Translations under genes and position numbers: made by a program
Shown: one piece after another, positions 27,408 to 38,185 of the stretch
Layout of the letters: the number at the start of each line of letters is the position of its first letter
How positions within the stretch are numbered: position 1 is the first letter of the stretch
Source of the DNA: Prochlorococcus marinus subsp. marinus str. CCMP1375
GTDB lineage: Bacteria; Cyanobacteriota; Cyanobacteriia; PCC-6307; Cyanobiaceae
Assembly (NCBI RefSeq): GCF_000007925.1
Contig: NC_005042.1
Span: forward strand, 1,426,001 to 1,490,000
Direction of reading: 5' to 3'
DNA length: 64,000 bases
The notes under the pieces: model-generated
Databases searched by the model: none
Told to the model about the DNA's origin: nothing
Seen by the model: the letters and a program-made list of their open reading frames with translations, nothing else

Positions 27408-28726
27408 CAATATTGCAATCTCCTTCGGCAAAATGTAGCTCTTTGCTAAAAGAATGGAAAGAAGTTTTAAATCTAACCCATTTAGAACAAGTGCAATTTT
27501 CAGGAGAGATTCTAGCGCTTGATCGTCAAATCAATCGCTTAGCTCATAGGCATATACGATTAACTGTATTTGGTAGAGTAGGCGTAGGTAAATCAAGTCT
27601 ACTCAATGCACTTTTTGGTCGGCATATTTTCGCTACTGATGTTGCCAATGGGTTTACCCGAAAAAGCAAGGGAGCGTTTTGGGAGCAATCTATTCAGAGT
27701 CTAGAAACCATAGAGTTAGTAGACACTCCAGGCATTGATGAAATAGCTGCGAGTGCTAGAGCTCGCTTAGCTAGAAGAGTTGCACTTTATTCAGATTTGG
27801 TTCTATTAGTTCTCGATAGTGATATCACTAGTGTTGAACTGGAAGCACTACAATCACTTATTGAGACTGGTAAGCCTGTCTTATTAGTCCTAAATCGATG
27901 TGATCAATGGGAAGAAGATGAGGTGCTAACTATTGTTGAAAGTATTAGGAATCGACTACCTGCCTCCGCAAAGCACTTACTTATTGAAACAGTGGCAGCA
28001 GCCCCACGAAAAGCAAAAGTATTTAGTGACGGACGAGTGCGAAGTGAAGAATGTGCTCCCAAAGTCCAATCACTTAAAAAAATATTACTCAGTCTTCTTG
28101 AAGATCAAGGCAATATTCTTTTGACCCTGAATGCTCTTCAACAAGCAGAGAGTTTTTATCAGTCCCTGAAGAAAGGTCGTTTAAAGCGCAGAAGGTTAGA
28201 AGCACAAGGCCTTATTGGTAAATTTGCAACTTTAAAAGCATCAGGAGTTGCTGTAAATCCTCTGATCATGTTTGATTTCGCAACAGGACTTGCCTTTGAT
28301 ACTGCTCTAATTGTTCAATTAAGTAAATTATATGGATTAGAGTTAAAAGGCCGTTCAGCAAGAAATTTGTTAAAAAAGCTTTCTCTTCACAACGGTCTAC
28401 TCGGCGGAGCTCAACTTGCTATTCAATTGGCATTAGGAACAGTTCAACATTTATTATTATTAGCTACTCCATTTACAGGTGGGTTAAGTCTTGCACCTGC
28501 AGGACCAGTTGCTATAGCACAAGCTATTATCGCAATTCACACAACAAAACTAACCGGGCGATTAGCAGCAAAAGAAATTCTTCGAAACAGTCATCTCCCA
28601 GGAGCGAACCCAAGGTCAATATTGCGACAACTTTCTAAATCAAATCCTAACGTCCAAAAATGTCTCCAAGAATGGAATATCAACCCTTATGAAAAGCCTA
28701 AAAGCATACAAGCTCTTCTCCCGTGA
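27404..28726 (+). CDS. Dynamin/Era-like GTPase with DUF697 C-terminus
   Basis: A 440-aa protein. G1 is GRVGVGKSSLLNALFG (about 58-73), G3 is DTPGIDE, and G4 is NRCD. The C-terminal 150 residues are hydrophobic (NPLIMFDFATGLAFD, LATPFTGGLSLAPAGPVAIAQAI), as in DUF697 GTPases associated with membranes. The function is unknown. It overlaps its upstream and downstream neighbours by 4 nt each, in the CNNM-GTPase-nadD-nadE series. Confidence 0.87.
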   Translation: MTILQSPSAKCSSLLKEWKEVLNLTHLEQVQFSGEILALDRQINRLAHRHIRLTVFGRVGVGKSSLLNALFGRHIFATDVANGFTRKSKGAFWEQSIQSLETIELVDTPGIDEIAASARARLARRVALYSDLVLLVLDSDITSVELEALQSLIETGKPVLLVLNRCDQWEEDEVLTIVESIRNRLPASAKHLLIETVAAAPRKAKVFSDGRVRSEECAPKVQSLKKILLSLLEDQGNILLTLNALQQAESFYQSLKKGRLKRRRLEAQGLIGKFATLKASGVAVNPLIMFDFATGLAFDTALIVQLSKLYGLELKGRSARNLLKKLSLHNGLLGGAQLAIQLALGTVQHLLLLATPFTGGLSLAPAGPVAIAQAIIAIHTTKLTGRLAAKEILRNSHLPGANPRSILRQLSKSNPNVQKCLQEWNINPYEKPKSIQALLP

Positions 28727-29310
28727 AAAATAATTCATATAGCTCTATTGCTCTGCTAGGCACAAGCGCAGACCCTCCAACCATAGGTCATAAGATATTG
28801 CTAACAGAATTAAGCAAAATTTTTCCAAAAGTAGTCACTTGGGCAAGTGATAACCCTAGTAAAAGTCATAAAACATCTCTAAATCAGAGATATGAGCTTC
28901 TTAATACCTTAGTAGAGGCAATTGCTCTTCCAAATCTAGAGCTAAAGCAAGAATTAAGCAGTAAATGGGCCATAAAAACTCTTGAACGCGCCGCAAAGCA
29001 TTGGCCAAACAAAGGTCTTATATTAATCATTGGGAGCGATCTTGTTACAGATATACCTCATTGGTTTGAAGCGAAGAATGTACTTCAACATGCACAACTA
29101 GGGATTGTCCCACGCGAGGGATGGCCTATTGGAAATTCTAATCTCGAAAAAATTAAAGAGATGGGTGGAACTCCTATTTTATTGCCATTAAAGATACCCG
29201 AGACAGCTAGCTCGACTATCCATAATCATCTGCTTTTTTCGCAAATACCAAAGGCACTATTACCCATTCTTAAAAAAAAGAATCTTTATGGCCTCTCCCA
29301 AAAGATGTAA
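28723..29310 (+). CDS. nadD: Nicotinate-nucleotide adenylyltransferase
   Basis: This 195-aa nucleotidyltransferase has the LLGTSADPPTIGHKILL motif (T/HxGH type) near the N-terminus and VLQHAQLGIVPREGWP and STIHNHL near the end. The ISxTxxR motif is weak at the C-terminus (ASSTIHNH). It makes deamido-NAD from nicotinate mononucleotide and sits directly before nadE, the next pathway step. The start is GTG 28723, overlapping the GTPase stop; its stop overlaps the nadE ATG. Confidence 0.88.
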   Translation: MKNNSYSSIALLGTSADPPTIGHKILLTELSKIFPKVVTWASDNPSKSHKTSLNQRYELLNTLVEAIALPNLELKQELSSKWAIKTLERAAKHWPNKGLILIIGSDLVTDIPHWFEAKNVLQHAQLGIVPREGWPIGNSNLEKIKEMGGTPILLPLKIPETASSTIHNHLLFSQIPKALLPILKKKNLYGLSQKM

Positions 29311-31004
29311 TGAGACTTTCCTTGGCACAGCTAAACCCCCTTATTGGGGATCTATCAGGTAATAGTAAAAAAATCATTGCCGCGTGCAAGGATGCTTACA
29401 AAAATAATGCAAATCTCCTTATTACGCCTGAACTTTCAATATTAGGATATCCACCAAGAGACTTATTATTCAACCCTTTATTCCTAGAGCATCAATGGGA
29501 TATTCTTGATGAAATTGTCACCTATATTGCTGAAAAGACACCTCAATTAACTCTCCTAGTTGGAATAGCAGAACCAGCGCAAGATCTACAAGTGCCCAAC
29601 CTCTTCAATTCAATCGCACTCCTCAAAAGTAGCGGATGGGAAGTAATTGCTAGAAAACAATTACTTCCTACTTATGACGTATTCGACGAGAAAAGATACT
29701 TTAGAGCTGCACAAAAGTCAGGGGTTATTCTCTTGACAGAAAATGAAAGGACATGGCGTTTAGGACTCACCATATGTGAAGATCTATGGGTTGAAGAAGG
29801 AATTCAAGGTCACCGCATAGAAGGGCCAGATCCAATAGCCGATCTTACGAGTAAAAAAATCGATTTACTCTTAAATCTGTCAGCATCCCCTTTTACTCAT
29901 GGCAAAGGGTTATTGCGTCAAAGACTAGCCTCCAAAGCTGCGAAACGACTTAATTGTCCAGTAATCTATCTTAATCAAGTCGGTGGAAATGATGAATTGA
30001 TTTTCGATGGGTCAAGCTTCATTACTGATCAAAAAGGTAAGAAAACACTTTCACTCCCACTATGTAAAGAATCGATTGTCACTTGGGATGCAACTTCTAA
30101 CTCAAGTATTTCATCACCGTCTTTAAAAGAAGATCAAGAAATATTATTGCAAGCTCTAGTGCTAGGAGTGAAAGACTATGTGGGGAAATGTGGCTTCAAA
30201 AGTGTTTTGCTTGGACTCAGTGGGGGCATTGACTCTGCATTAGTAGCCATTATTGCTTGCGCTGCTTTAGGAGCAGAAAAAGTTTCAGGAATTTTAATGC
30301 CTTCTCCTTGGAGCTCTGAAGGATCTATAATTGATGCGAATAATTTAGCTAAAAGATTAGGGATTAAGACATCAACCATCCCTATTGCCTCGTTAATGGA
30401 GAACTACGATATAACTTTGAAAACTACTCTCGGGAAGCTTCCACAAGGTTTAACTGCTGAAAATCTACAAGCACGCATTAGAGGAACTCTTCTAATGGCA
30501 ATAGCAAATGAACAGAAACACCTATTATTATCTACTGGCAACAAATCTGAATTAGCAGTTGGCTATTGCACACTCTATGGTGATATGAATGGTGGACTTG
30601 CAGTGATAGGAGATTTATATAAAACAAATATATTTGACTTATGTCATTGGTTAGATAGCAACAATGCATATCAATGCAGAAGTGATTTAGGCCTCCCAAA
30701 AACTGGGGATTTAGTTGGTTCTGCTATTCTCAACAAACCTCCAAGCGCTGAACTCAGTCCAAATCAACTTGATAGTGACTCATTACCTGACTATGAAGTC
30801 CTTGACAAAATTCTCAAAGCTTTAATAGAAGACCGCAGTAATTATAAAACACTTGCAAGCAAAGAATATCCTTCCGCTTTAGTTACGAAAGTCAAGAAGT
30901 TATTAAAAAATGCTGAATTTAAAAGAAGGCAAGCACCTCCTACCTTGAAAGTCAGTGAACAGGCCTTTGGTAGTGGTTGGAGAATCCCTATAGCATCAAC
31001 ATAA
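29310..31004 (+). CDS. nadE: Glutamine-dependent NAD+ synthetase
   Basis: A 564-aa two-domain enzyme. The N-terminal nitrilase-type glutaminase has the Glu-Lys-Cys triad in TPELSILGYPPRDLL, KQLLPTYDVFDEKRYF and LTICEDLW; the C-terminal synthetase has the PP-loop GLSGGIDSALVA and STGNKSELAVGYCTLYGDMNGG. It amidates deamido-NAD. Its ATG shares a base with the nadD stop, so the two consecutive steps are coupled. Confidence 0.97.
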   Translation: MRLSLAQLNPLIGDLSGNSKKIIAACKDAYKNNANLLITPELSILGYPPRDLLFNPLFLEHQWDILDEIVTYIAEKTPQLTLLVGIAEPAQDLQVPNLFNSIALLKSSGWEVIARKQLLPTYDVFDEKRYFRAAQKSGVILLTENERTWRLGLTICEDLWVEEGIQGHRIEGPDPIADLTSKKIDLLLNLSASPFTHGKGLLRQRLASKAAKRLNCPVIYLNQVGGNDELIFDGSSFITDQKGKKTLSLPLCKESIVTWDATSNSSISSPSLKEDQEILLQALVLGVKDYVGKCGFKSVLLGLSGGIDSALVAIIACAALGAEKVSGILMPSPWSSEGSIIDANNLAKRLGIKTSTIPIASLMENYDITLKTTLGKLPQGLTAENLQARIRGTLLMAIANEQKHLLLSTGNKSELAVGYCTLYGDMNGGLAVIGDLYKTNIFDLCHWLDSNNAYQCRSDLGLPKTGDLVGSAILNKPPSAELSPNQLDSDSLPDYEVLDKILKALIEDRSNYKTLASKEYPSALVTKVKKLLKNAEFKRRQAPPTLKVSEQAFGSGWRIPIAST

Positions 31005-31062
31005 TAGTAAAGAAGCTAAGGTGATATTCAGTAAAAATGAACCTTCTAAAATCCCAAACTAA

Positions 31063-32202
31063 ATGCCATCACCAGTTCTATCCGCACCGATTTCTAGTAT
31101 CGGTATACCAAAAGAAATTAAATCAGACGAACTTAGAGTTGCAATTACTCCGGATGGAGTTAAAGAACTAGTGACTCAAGGACTAGAAGTGCGTGTACAG
31201 ACAGATGCTGGTAAAGGCTTAGGGATTGAAGATCAAGATTTTTCTAACGCAGGCGCAAGAATCGTTGATCGAGATGAAGCTTGGGCAGCTCATCTAGTTG
31301 TAAAGGTTAAGGAACCTCAGGAAGAAGAATTTAAGTTTCTGAGAGAAGATATGGTTCTATTTACATATCTACACCTAGCAGCATATCCAAAAGTCAGCGA
31401 AGCATTACTCACAGCAGGTACAACAACTATAGGTTATGAAACTGTTCAGATGGAAGATGGGAGCCTACCTTTACTTGCCCCAATGAGTGAAATCGCTGGT
31501 CGATTAGCTGCCCAAGTGGGAGCTAATCTACTTGAAAAGCCTAATGGGGGTAGAGGTATATTAATTGGAGGATGTACAGGAGTTAGACCTGCAAGAGTTA
31601 TTGTGCTTGGCGCAGGCACAGTAGGATGGAATGCTGCAAGACTTGCAGCAGCAATGGATGCAGAGGTAATGCTCCTAGACCGATCACCGGAAAGGCTACG
31701 CAAACTAGAAGCATATCGCAAAGGACGACTTGAAAGCATAGTAAGCAGCAGAGGGCTTCTAGAAAGATTAATTCCAACAGCTGATCTCATAATCGGAGCT
31801 GTATTAACCCCTGGAGGTAGAGCTCCGACACTCGTCGATGAAAATATGGTTGCACAGATGAAAAACAACTCAGTAATAGTTGATGTAGCTATCGACCAAG
31901 GAGGATGTGTAGCGACAAGCGTTGAAACTACTCATACCAAACCTACAATTAATATTAAAGGAGTTCAGCATTATGCAGTAAGCAATATGCCCGGTGCAGT
32001 ACCATTCACTTCAACGGAAGCACTGGTTAGTGTAACTTTGCCATATATTCTTGGCATTGCAGGACGTGGACTTGAAGGAGCAATTACTGAACGCCCGGAA
32101 ATAGTATCTGGATTAAATACTATTGGCGGCTCAGTATGTCATCCAGGAGTTGCTAAGGCTCTTGGAATTCCACCAAGACATCCTATGGCATGCTTAAATT
32201 AA
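31063..32202 (+). CDS. ald: Alanine dehydrogenase
   Basis: This 379-aa enzyme interconverts alanine and pyruvate plus ammonia. It begins IGIPKEIKSDELRVAITP, has the NAD-binding site VIVLGAGTVGWNAARLAAAM, and closes with VQHYAVSNMPGAVPFTST, all typical of Ald. It follows nadE after 58 nt on the same strand and may be cotranscribed with the NAD genes. Confidence 0.96.
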   Translation: MPSPVLSAPISSIGIPKEIKSDELRVAITPDGVKELVTQGLEVRVQTDAGKGLGIEDQDFSNAGARIVDRDEAWAAHLVVKVKEPQEEEFKFLREDMVLFTYLHLAAYPKVSEALLTAGTTTIGYETVQMEDGSLPLLAPMSEIAGRLAAQVGANLLEKPNGGRGILIGGCTGVRPARVIVLGAGTVGWNAARLAAAMDAEVMLLDRSPERLRKLEAYRKGRLESIVSSRGLLERLIPTADLIIGAVLTPGGRAPTLVDENMVAQMKNNSVIVDVAIDQGGCVATSVETTHTKPTINIKGVQHYAVSNMPGAVPFTSTEALVSVTLPYILGIAGRGLEGAITERPEIVSGLNTIGGSVCHPGVAKALGIPPRHPMACLN

Positions 32203-32213
32203 ACAGAATTTCA

Positions 32214-33314
32214 TCAAGTCTCAACAACTTTTTGTATTGGTCGCTTTAACGAAGAAATAGCTATACCTTCTCTTAAGGCAAGTACTAAACCTGCAGCTTC
32301 TAGATAATTATCTACCTCATATACTCTTAAATGACTAGTTAAAAGCGAGTCAGCTTTTAAACCAAGAGAATCTAAATCAACCTTTAGGACTCCTGGGTTA
32401 GAAACAGCAATAAGTGGAATACCCTTCTCTATACATCCTAAAACAGCTTCTCCTCCAAGTGCACCAATAGGCGCAACTACAGCACCTAAATCTTCAATAC
32501 TGATGAAGTTTGGCTTTGTAAGATTACTAAGTGTTTTAAGAGTATCTCGAGGAATTAGATCAGGTGCATGGCTTAACCCCACCAAAACACAAGGCAAAAA
32601 TGTATATCCAAGCTCTTCTCCAGCAGCGCGAGGGTCCAAGTCCTCTGCTATGGGTAATGGAGACAAAGCAGGAGCATGAGCACATGGAAGGCATAAATGA
32701 CGTACTAACAAATGACTAATAACAGCTTCAGCTCCTGCTATTACATCTACACCATGCCCTTGTCGATAGGCTCCTAATTCTTCACTATCCAAATCATCAG
32801 GAAATCTTGTAACTACTGCTATCGCAGTTGCACCTTCTTTTTTCAATCTTTCACCTGCTCTTAGCAATGGGGTAGGAGTCGAAAGCTTCCCCCAACTGGC
32901 ACCACTTGAAGAAATCTCTAAAGTTATTTTAAGTGGGGAATCTGTTGTTTCGACTGGACCAATGTCCAATCCCAACGTCGCTCGACAAGCATCAATTACA
33001 TCCAAATGTCTTTTACGTAATTCTGATCCCAAGCCAGCATCAAGCAGAACACCAATTCTTTGATTCCTAACAGGGCGCAAAACAATGTCACCACATGCAA
33101 ATTGATCAACGCTAAATCCTTCTACATATTGAATACTTTCATCATGCCAATAAAGAGACGCTCCATTCATCACATTTGGATGCGTAATTAAACATCCAGA
33201 AGAAGCAGCTAGTAAACGAGCAAAAGGGATAGCATCTCCGGCATATCCTCCAACTTGACATCCAATTCCTGAAGGAATGAGCAAAAGCGTAGGAAAGGAA
33301 GAAGAAGGAATCAA
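32214..33314 (-). CDS. DUF3326 protein
   Basis: This 366-aa cyanobacteria/plant-type protein matches DUF3326: LLIPSGIGCQVGGYAGDAIP, HPNVMNGASLYW, GLGSELRKRHLDVIDACRATLG and VVAPIGALGGEAVLGC. The function is unknown; the conserved Gly and Asn/His-rich blocks suggest an enzyme. It lies 4 nt downstream of a small conserved gene that follows the atp operon, so it may be its distal gene. Confidence 0.82.
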   Translation of the reverse strand: MIPSSSFPTLLLIPSGIGCQVGGYAGDAIPFARLLAASSGCLITHPNVMNGASLYWHDESIQYVEGFSVDQFACGDIVLRPVRNQRIGVLLDAGLGSELRKRHLDVIDACRATLGLDIGPVETTDSPLKITLEISSSGASWGKLSTPTPLLRAGERLKKEGATAIAVVTRFPDDLDSEELGAYRQGHGVDVIAGAEAVISHLLVRHLCLPCAHAPALSPLPIAEDLDPRAAGEELGYTFLPCVLVGLSHAPDLIPRDTLKTLSNLTKPNFISIEDLGAVVAPIGALGGEAVLGCIEKGIPLIAVSNPGVLKVDLDSLGLKADSLLTSHLRVYEVDNYLEAAGLVLALREGIAISSLKRPIQKVVET

Positions 33315-33318
33315 TGAC

Positions 33319-33513
33319 TTAATGAATGATCAATACAGCTTCAACCTTTAATAAACGAGAAGACTTAACTTTTTTTGAACTAGTAATGCTTGTAATTGCC
33401 CACCTGAGGGGCTCACCAACATCTTTCAATTTGTCTAAGACAAATTTGCGTAGATCAGTTAAAGGCAAGCTATCTGGCCATTCTAAACTCATTTCTAGAG
33501 ACTCAAGTCTCAT
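33319..33513 (-). CDS. Small conserved cyanobacterial protein, 64 aa
   Basis: The protein reads MRLESLEMSLEWPDSLPLTD, then LRKFVLDKLKDVGEPLRWAI and KSSRLLKVEAVLIIH. The LxxLRxFVLxxL...GEPLRWAIT pattern is one I associate with short conserved cyanobacterial proteins. Function unknown. It lies 31 nt after atpG and 4 nt before the DUF3326 gene, all on one strand. Confidence 0.72.
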   Translation of the reverse strand: MRLESLEMSLEWPDSLPLTDLRKFVLDKLKDVGEPLRWAITSITSSKKVKSSRLLKVEAVLIIH

Positions 33514-33544
33514 ATCTACCTCTTAAATAGACTAAACAAATATT

Positions 33545-34495
33545 TTATACACTTGCTCCACCAACAACCTCAAGAATCTCTTGAGTAATAGCAGCTTGAC
33601 GAGCTTTATTGTATGTAAGATTCAATGTCTTAGCTAACTCCTTAGCATTGTCACTAGCATTATTCATTGCAGTCATTCGACTTGCCAATTCAGAAGCTGC
33701 TGCTTCTTGTAGTGCTCTAAGAAGTTGATTCTGTAAATATAGAGGCAAGAGTGAATTTAGCAATTGATCAGGACTTTGCTCAAAGACAACATCTGATGGC
33801 AGCACAGGCTCTTCATTAGCTGGCGCAGGGTCTTTCTCGATAACAAAACGACTACCTTTAGTAGTGATTCTAAAAATTTCATCATCTTCTTTAGCGATCC
33901 CTTGAGGATCTAACGGGAGAAGAGTTTGAACTACTGGATCACAACTTACTAGACTAATAAACTTTGTGTAGATAATTTCAACTCTATCAGTACTTTCTGA
34001 AAGAAATTCCGATAGTACTTCACTAGTGGCTTCCTCTGCGTCCTTAGATGTAGGAACTTGCTCTAAATCCTGAAAAGATGCACGTATCTTATATTGACTA
34101 CTTCTGTTCTGAAAATAAGTGATAGCTTTACGCCCTATCAATACTAAATCAATTTCAAACCCTTGACTGCTAAGTTCTCCATATCGTTGCTCAGTACGCT
34201 TGATAACATTTGTATTATAGCCACCACACAATCCCCTATCGCCAGTCACTGCAAGCAAAGTAACTTTTTGCACTGCACGGGCTTTAAGCAAAGGAGAGTC
34301 CGCTGCCTCAAATTTCATACGTGACTGTATGTTTTCAAGAACTCTTGCTAAACGATCTGCGAATGGGCGACTTCTAAGGACCTGCTCTTGAGCACGTCTA
34401 ACTTTAGCCGCTGCTACAAGACGCATTGCCTCAGTAATCTTTCGCGTGTTTTTTACAGAAACAATCCTGTCTCTAATTTCTTTTAGATTTGCCAT
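33545..34495 (-). CDS. atpG: ATP synthase F1 subunit gamma
   Basis: A 316-aa rotor shaft with N-terminal helix [26 protein letters not shown] and C-terminal [14 protein letters not shown]. The central insertion present in cyanobacterial and chloroplast gamma (about 195-235) is there, but the redox Cys pair of plants is absent. It is the last canonical gene of the main atp operon, 30 nt after atpA. Confidence 0.96.
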   Translation of the reverse strand: MANLKEIRDRIVSVKNTRKITEAMRLVAAAKVRRAQEQVLRSRPFADRLARVLENIQSRMKFEAADSPLLKARAVQKVTLLAVTGDRGLCGGYNTNVIKRTEQRYGELSSQGFEIDLVLIGRKAITYFQNRSSQYKIRASFQDLEQVPTSKDAEEATSEVLSEFLSESTDRVEIIYTKFISLVSCDPVVQTLLPLDPQGIAKEDDEIFRITTKGSRFVIEKDPAPANEEPVLPSDVVFEQSPDQLLNSLLPLYLQNQLLRALQEAAASELASRMTAMNNASDNAKELAKTLNLTYNKARQAAITQEILEVVGGASV

Positions 34496-34525
34496 GAATT
34501 AAAATCTCCTAGATAAACCTAGGGG

Positions 34526-36043
34526 TTAAGCAGCTGCCAACATCGAGGATTTAACCTCGTTGATTGACTCTTTAAGTACAGCCTCAATATCATCACTGAG
34601 TTTCTTCTCAGTTAAGACTTGATTTATGTAATCTGGCTTACTGGTTTTCAAGTATTCACGAAGTTCAGCGGCAAATTGCGTGACCTGTTCTACTGGAACC
34701 TCATCAATCAAACCTTTGACTCCTGCATAAACAACTGCTACCTGCTCAGCAAGATTCAAAGGGGCAAATTGGGCTTGCTTAAGCAACTCTCTCAAACGTT
34801 TACCTCTCTCAAGTTGTTGCTGGGTAGCTTCATCTAGATCAGATGCAAACTGAGAGAAAGCCGCGAGTTCATCAAACTGAGCCAATTCCAGTTTCAAAGT
34901 ACCTGCTATTTTCTTAATCGCTTTAGTTTGAGCTGCACCTCCAACACGACTAACTGAAATACCGACATTAATTGCAGGCCTCAACCCGGAATTAAAAAGA
35001 TCTGCACTTAAGAAAATCTGACCATCAGTAATAGAAATTACATTAGTAGGGATATATGCAGACACATCTCCAGCTTGAGTCTCAATTATTGGTAAAGCTG
35101 TCATGGATCCACTACCCATCGCATCAGAAAGTTTTGCTGCTCTTTCAAGCAAGCGACTGTGGCAATAGAAAACATCGCCAGGATAAGCCTCACGTCCTGG
35201 TGGACGGCGTAGCAATAGTGACATCTGACGATATGCCTGAGCTTGCTTGGTTAAATCATCATAAATAACCAAAGTCGCCTTACCTTGATACATAAAATGC
35301 TCAGCTATTGCTGCACCTGTATAAGGTGCTAAATATTGCAATGCAGCTGCTTCTGAAGCACTTGCATTTACAACAATTGTGTACTCTAAGGCTCCCTTCT
35401 CACGTAAAACTTCAACAACTTGTGCCACAGACGCAGATTTCTGGCCTACCGCTACATATACACAAACTACATCTTGACCCTTCTGGTTGATGATTGTATC
35501 TATAGCAATAGCTGTCTTGCCTGTTTGACGATCTCCAATGATTAACTCACGCTGACCTCTACCTATTGGAATCATTGCATCAATAGAAGTAATTCCGGTT
35601 TGCATTGGCTCATGAACGGACTTCCTTTTAATAATTCCAGGGGCTAATGACTCAATAAGTCGAGAATCACTTGTTGCAATTTCACCATTACCATCTACAG
35701 GCTGTCCAAGAGGATTAACAACCCTACCCAACATTGCATCTCCAACAGGTACCGAAGCAATTTTTCCTGTTGCTTTGACAGTGCTTCCTTCTTGTATCCC
35801 TAAGCCTTCTCCCATTAAAACTGCTCCAACATTGTCATCTTCTAGGTTTAAAGCAATTCCTTCAGTACCATCCTCAAATTCCACTAATTCTCCAGCCATG
35901 GCCTTTTCAAGGCCATAAACTCTTGCAATTCCATCACCAATCTGAAGAACGGTACCTACATTGCTTACTGAAACAGACTTATCGTAATCAGCAATCTGTT
36001 TTTTCAGAATTGAACTGATTTCATCGGGACGTATAGAAACCAT
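34526..36043 (-). CDS. atpA: ATP synthase F1 subunit alpha
   Basis: This 505-aa regulatory subunit has Walker [22 protein letters not shown], the Walker B region ATLVIYDDL and the [28 protein letters not shown] segment. It starts [17 protein letters not shown] as in other cyanobacteria, 67 nt downstream of atpH. Confidence 0.97.
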   Translation of the reverse strand: MVSIRPDEISSILKKQIADYDKSVSVSNVGTVLQIGDGIARVYGLEKAMAGELVEFEDGTEGIALNLEDDNVGAVLMGEGLGIQEGSTVKATGKIASVPVGDAMLGRVVNPLGQPVDGNGEIATSDSRLIESLAPGIIKRKSVHEPMQTGITSIDAMIPIGRGQRELIIGDRQTGKTAIAIDTIINQKGQDVVCVYVAVGQKSASVAQVVEVLREKGALEYTIVVNASASEAAALQYLAPYTGAAIAEHFMYQGKATLVIYDDLTKQAQAYRQMSLLLRRPPGREAYPGDVFYCHSRLLERAAKLSDAMGSGSMTALPIIETQAGDVSAYIPTNVISITDGQIFLSADLFNSGLRPAINVGISVSRVGGAAQTKAIKKIAGTLKLELAQFDELAAFSQFASDLDEATQQQLERGKRLRELLKQAQFAPLNLAEQVAVVYAGVKGLIDEVPVEQVTQFAAELREYLKTSKPDYINQVLTEKKLSDDIEAVLKESINEVKSSMLAAA

Positions 36044-36110
36044 GGGAGGAGAATGTAGTTAAGGGAAGGAAGGGGGAAGGAAGAGTTTGAAAGAAATGAT
36101 TGGTTGTTAG

Positions 36111-36659
36111 CTAGCTTACCTTTGCTAGCGCAAGACCCAATCTTCTCACTTGGCTAGAAAGGCTTGCATCGATAACCTTTGAGCCTACATTGACAACAAA
36201 GCCACCAATCAAATTGGGGTCAACTTTTAAATTTAGCTCTAGATTGTCAGTGCCAGCTACGGATTGAACAGTTTTCAGGATTTCCGCTTGTTGATCTTCA
36301 TTCAAAGAAGTTGCGGAAGTTACAGTAGCAAGCGCAATGTTGCGTTGTTCGCGATAAAGCTCTAGCAACCTCTCCAAGACAGCATCCAAATAGCCTATCC
36401 GCTTTCTATCAGCCAACAACTTCAATAAGTTGAGAAAAGACGGTGTTATTTCCTTAGAAAAAATCTTCTCAAGAACTGCTTTTTTAGTTTCAACTTCAAG
36501 AACAGGAGAAGCCATTGCTTCGCTAAATTCTGAAGATTGGCCCCAAAGTTCCAGTAAAGATTTCGACTGGGCAACTACTTCATCAACTTCATTGCGGTTT
36601 TCTGCTACCTGAAGGAATGCTTCTGCATATGGAGTAGTGATGGTATTAAGAAGCGGCAT
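36111..36659 (-). CDS. atpH: ATP synthase F1 subunit delta
   Basis: A 182-aa protein of the peripheral stalk, with the N-terminal helical domain (YAEAFLQVAENRNEVDEV) and the C-terminal KVDPNLIGGFVVNVGSKVIDASL signature. A TTG at 36662 could start the frame, but ATG 36659 shares a base with the atpF stop (TGATG) and is preferred. Confidence 0.95.
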   Translation of the reverse strand: MPLLNTITTPYAEAFLQVAENRNEVDEVVAQSKSLLELWGQSSEFSEAMASPVLEVETKKAVLEKIFSKEITPSFLNLLKLLADRKRIGYLDAVLERLLELYREQRNIALATVTSATSLNEDQQAEILKTVQSVAGTDNLELNLKVDPNLIGGFVVNVGSKVIDASLSSQVRRLGLALAKVS

Positions 36660-37174
36660 CAAATATCTCCTATATTTTTGATGGATTGTTTTAAAAACTT
36701 GTCTTGAGCTTTATCGTCAAGTTTTCCAGATAGGGTTGAAAGGGCTTTTTCAATAGCCAATTTCGCAGCTTCTCTACGTAATTGACCACTGACTCGAGCT
36801 GCCTCGACATTTAGATCAGATGCAGCACCTTGTTTAATTCGAGCCATTTCCTCAACAGTACGTTTTTCACTTTCTAAACGAATTGCCTCGGCTCGAGCTT
36901 GGCAATCGGTTCTTATCTTGCCTGCTTTCTGCTCAGCAGATGAAAGATCTAATTTTGCTTGTTTCAGAGACTCTGAAGCCTTTGCTAATCGATCTTCAGC
37001 ATCTTTTAGATCCTGCAAAATTGCAGAACGACGTCTCTCAAGCATCCCTCCCAAAAAGTTAGGAAGAAATTTGTAAAGTCCAAAAGCAACAACAGCTAAG
37101 TTGATAACATTTGTCTCAAATAAATTGAGATTTAGAGCAAAACCTTCGGTTGCAAAAATCAGAGAATCATTCAT
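36659..37174 (-). CDS. atpF: ATP synthase Fo subunit b
   Basis: A 171-aa subunit with one N-terminal membrane helix (about 25-42, [21 protein letters not shown]) followed by a long charged coiled coil ([20 protein letters not shown]...). It forms the peripheral stalk as a heterodimer with b'. Its ATG overlaps the b' stop by 4 nt. Confidence 0.95.
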   Translation of the reverse strand: MNDSLIFATEGFALNLNLFETNVINLAVVAFGLYKFLPNFLGGMLERRRSAILQDLKDAEDRLAKASESLKQAKLDLSSAEQKAGKIRTDCQARAEAIRLESEKRTVEEMARIKQGAASDLNVEAARVSGQLRREAAKLAIEKALSTLSGKLDDKAQDKFLKQSIKNIGDI

Positions 37175-37632
37175 TTGGCTGCCAATAATCTTTCAACGAT
37201 CAAATCACCAAGCTTGTCTGAATCAGACTTTAGCTTTTTGAGAGCAGAATCTCTTTGAGAGTCAATCTCGCGTCTTGCCTGCTCTCGAGAAGCATTAGCT
37301 TCAGAATTAGCTAAGTTCAAAGCCTCTTTATAAAGCTTTTCAGAATCTTCTTCTGCCTCACTAATAACCTGTTGTGCCGCCTTGCGTGCTTCCTTAAGTT
37401 GATTTTTTAAATCATTCTCAAGTTTTTCCACCTCAGCCAGCTTCTTCTTAGCCTCGGCACGACTTGTCAAAACATAGTCTTCTCTATCTTCTACAACCCG
37501 ACCAACGGGCTTGAAGAAAAGAGCATTAAGGATGAATGTGAGGAGAACAACCTGAGCAGCCATAAGTGGCAAAGTTGCATCAAAGTCAAATAGACCTCCT
37601 TCACTAGCACCAAACAGAAGCAAGCTGGTCAT
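37171..37632 (-). CDS. atpG': ATP synthase Fo subunit b'
   Basis: This 153-aa b' subunit, found in photosynthetic bacteria, has a hydrophobic helix ([20 protein letters not shown]) and a long coiled coil rich in Glu/Lys/Ala. It pairs with AtpF. It lies between atpE and atpF and overlaps atpF by 4 nt. Confidence 0.94.
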   Translation of the reverse strand: MTSLLLFGASEGGLFDFDATLPLMAAQVVLLTFILNALFFKPVGRVVEDREDYVLTSRAEAKKKLAEVEKLENDLKNQLKEARKAAQQVISEAEEDSEKLYKEALNLANSEANASREQARREIDSQRDSALKKLKSDSDKLGDLIVERLLAAK

Positions 37633-37685
37633 ATGGCAAGGGTGCGTGAGATTTAAAGCGAGTCTTAAAAGCTAATGAAATGAAG

Positions 37686-37761
37686 ATTCAAATCAAATTG
37701 TGCAAGATCTAAAAACAAAGAAAATCACCCTGATTTTAAATCCAAATCTTGATTTGAATTT
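37686..37761 (-). promoter_or_regulatory. Nested inverted repeats between atpE and atpG'
   Basis: ATTCAAATCAA (37686-37696) and TTGATTTGAAT (37749-37759) are exact reverse complements. Inside lies AAAATCA-CCC-TGATTTT (37721-37737), with perfect 7-bp arms. They directly follow the atpE stop, where an RNA structure could protect the c-subunit message, needed in large excess. Confidence 0.6.
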
Positions 37762-37764
37762 CTT

Positions 37765-38040
<276 letters not shown>

Positions 38041-38185
38041 CTAAGCGCGTATTTGAGAGAAACCGGAAGTTTAAACCTGCGAGGGGTACATCTCATAGTT
38101 AATTAAGATGCGTTCGAAGAAAATCGAAGCTATTCGCAAGAGTTTTGCCAGAAAAATAATTTATCTCTGACAACAAAAGTTTTGA

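Noticed and set aside
31446-31868. 140-aa reverse ORF inside ald
   Set aside because: Antisense shadow of the alanine dehydrogenase frame; no family features.
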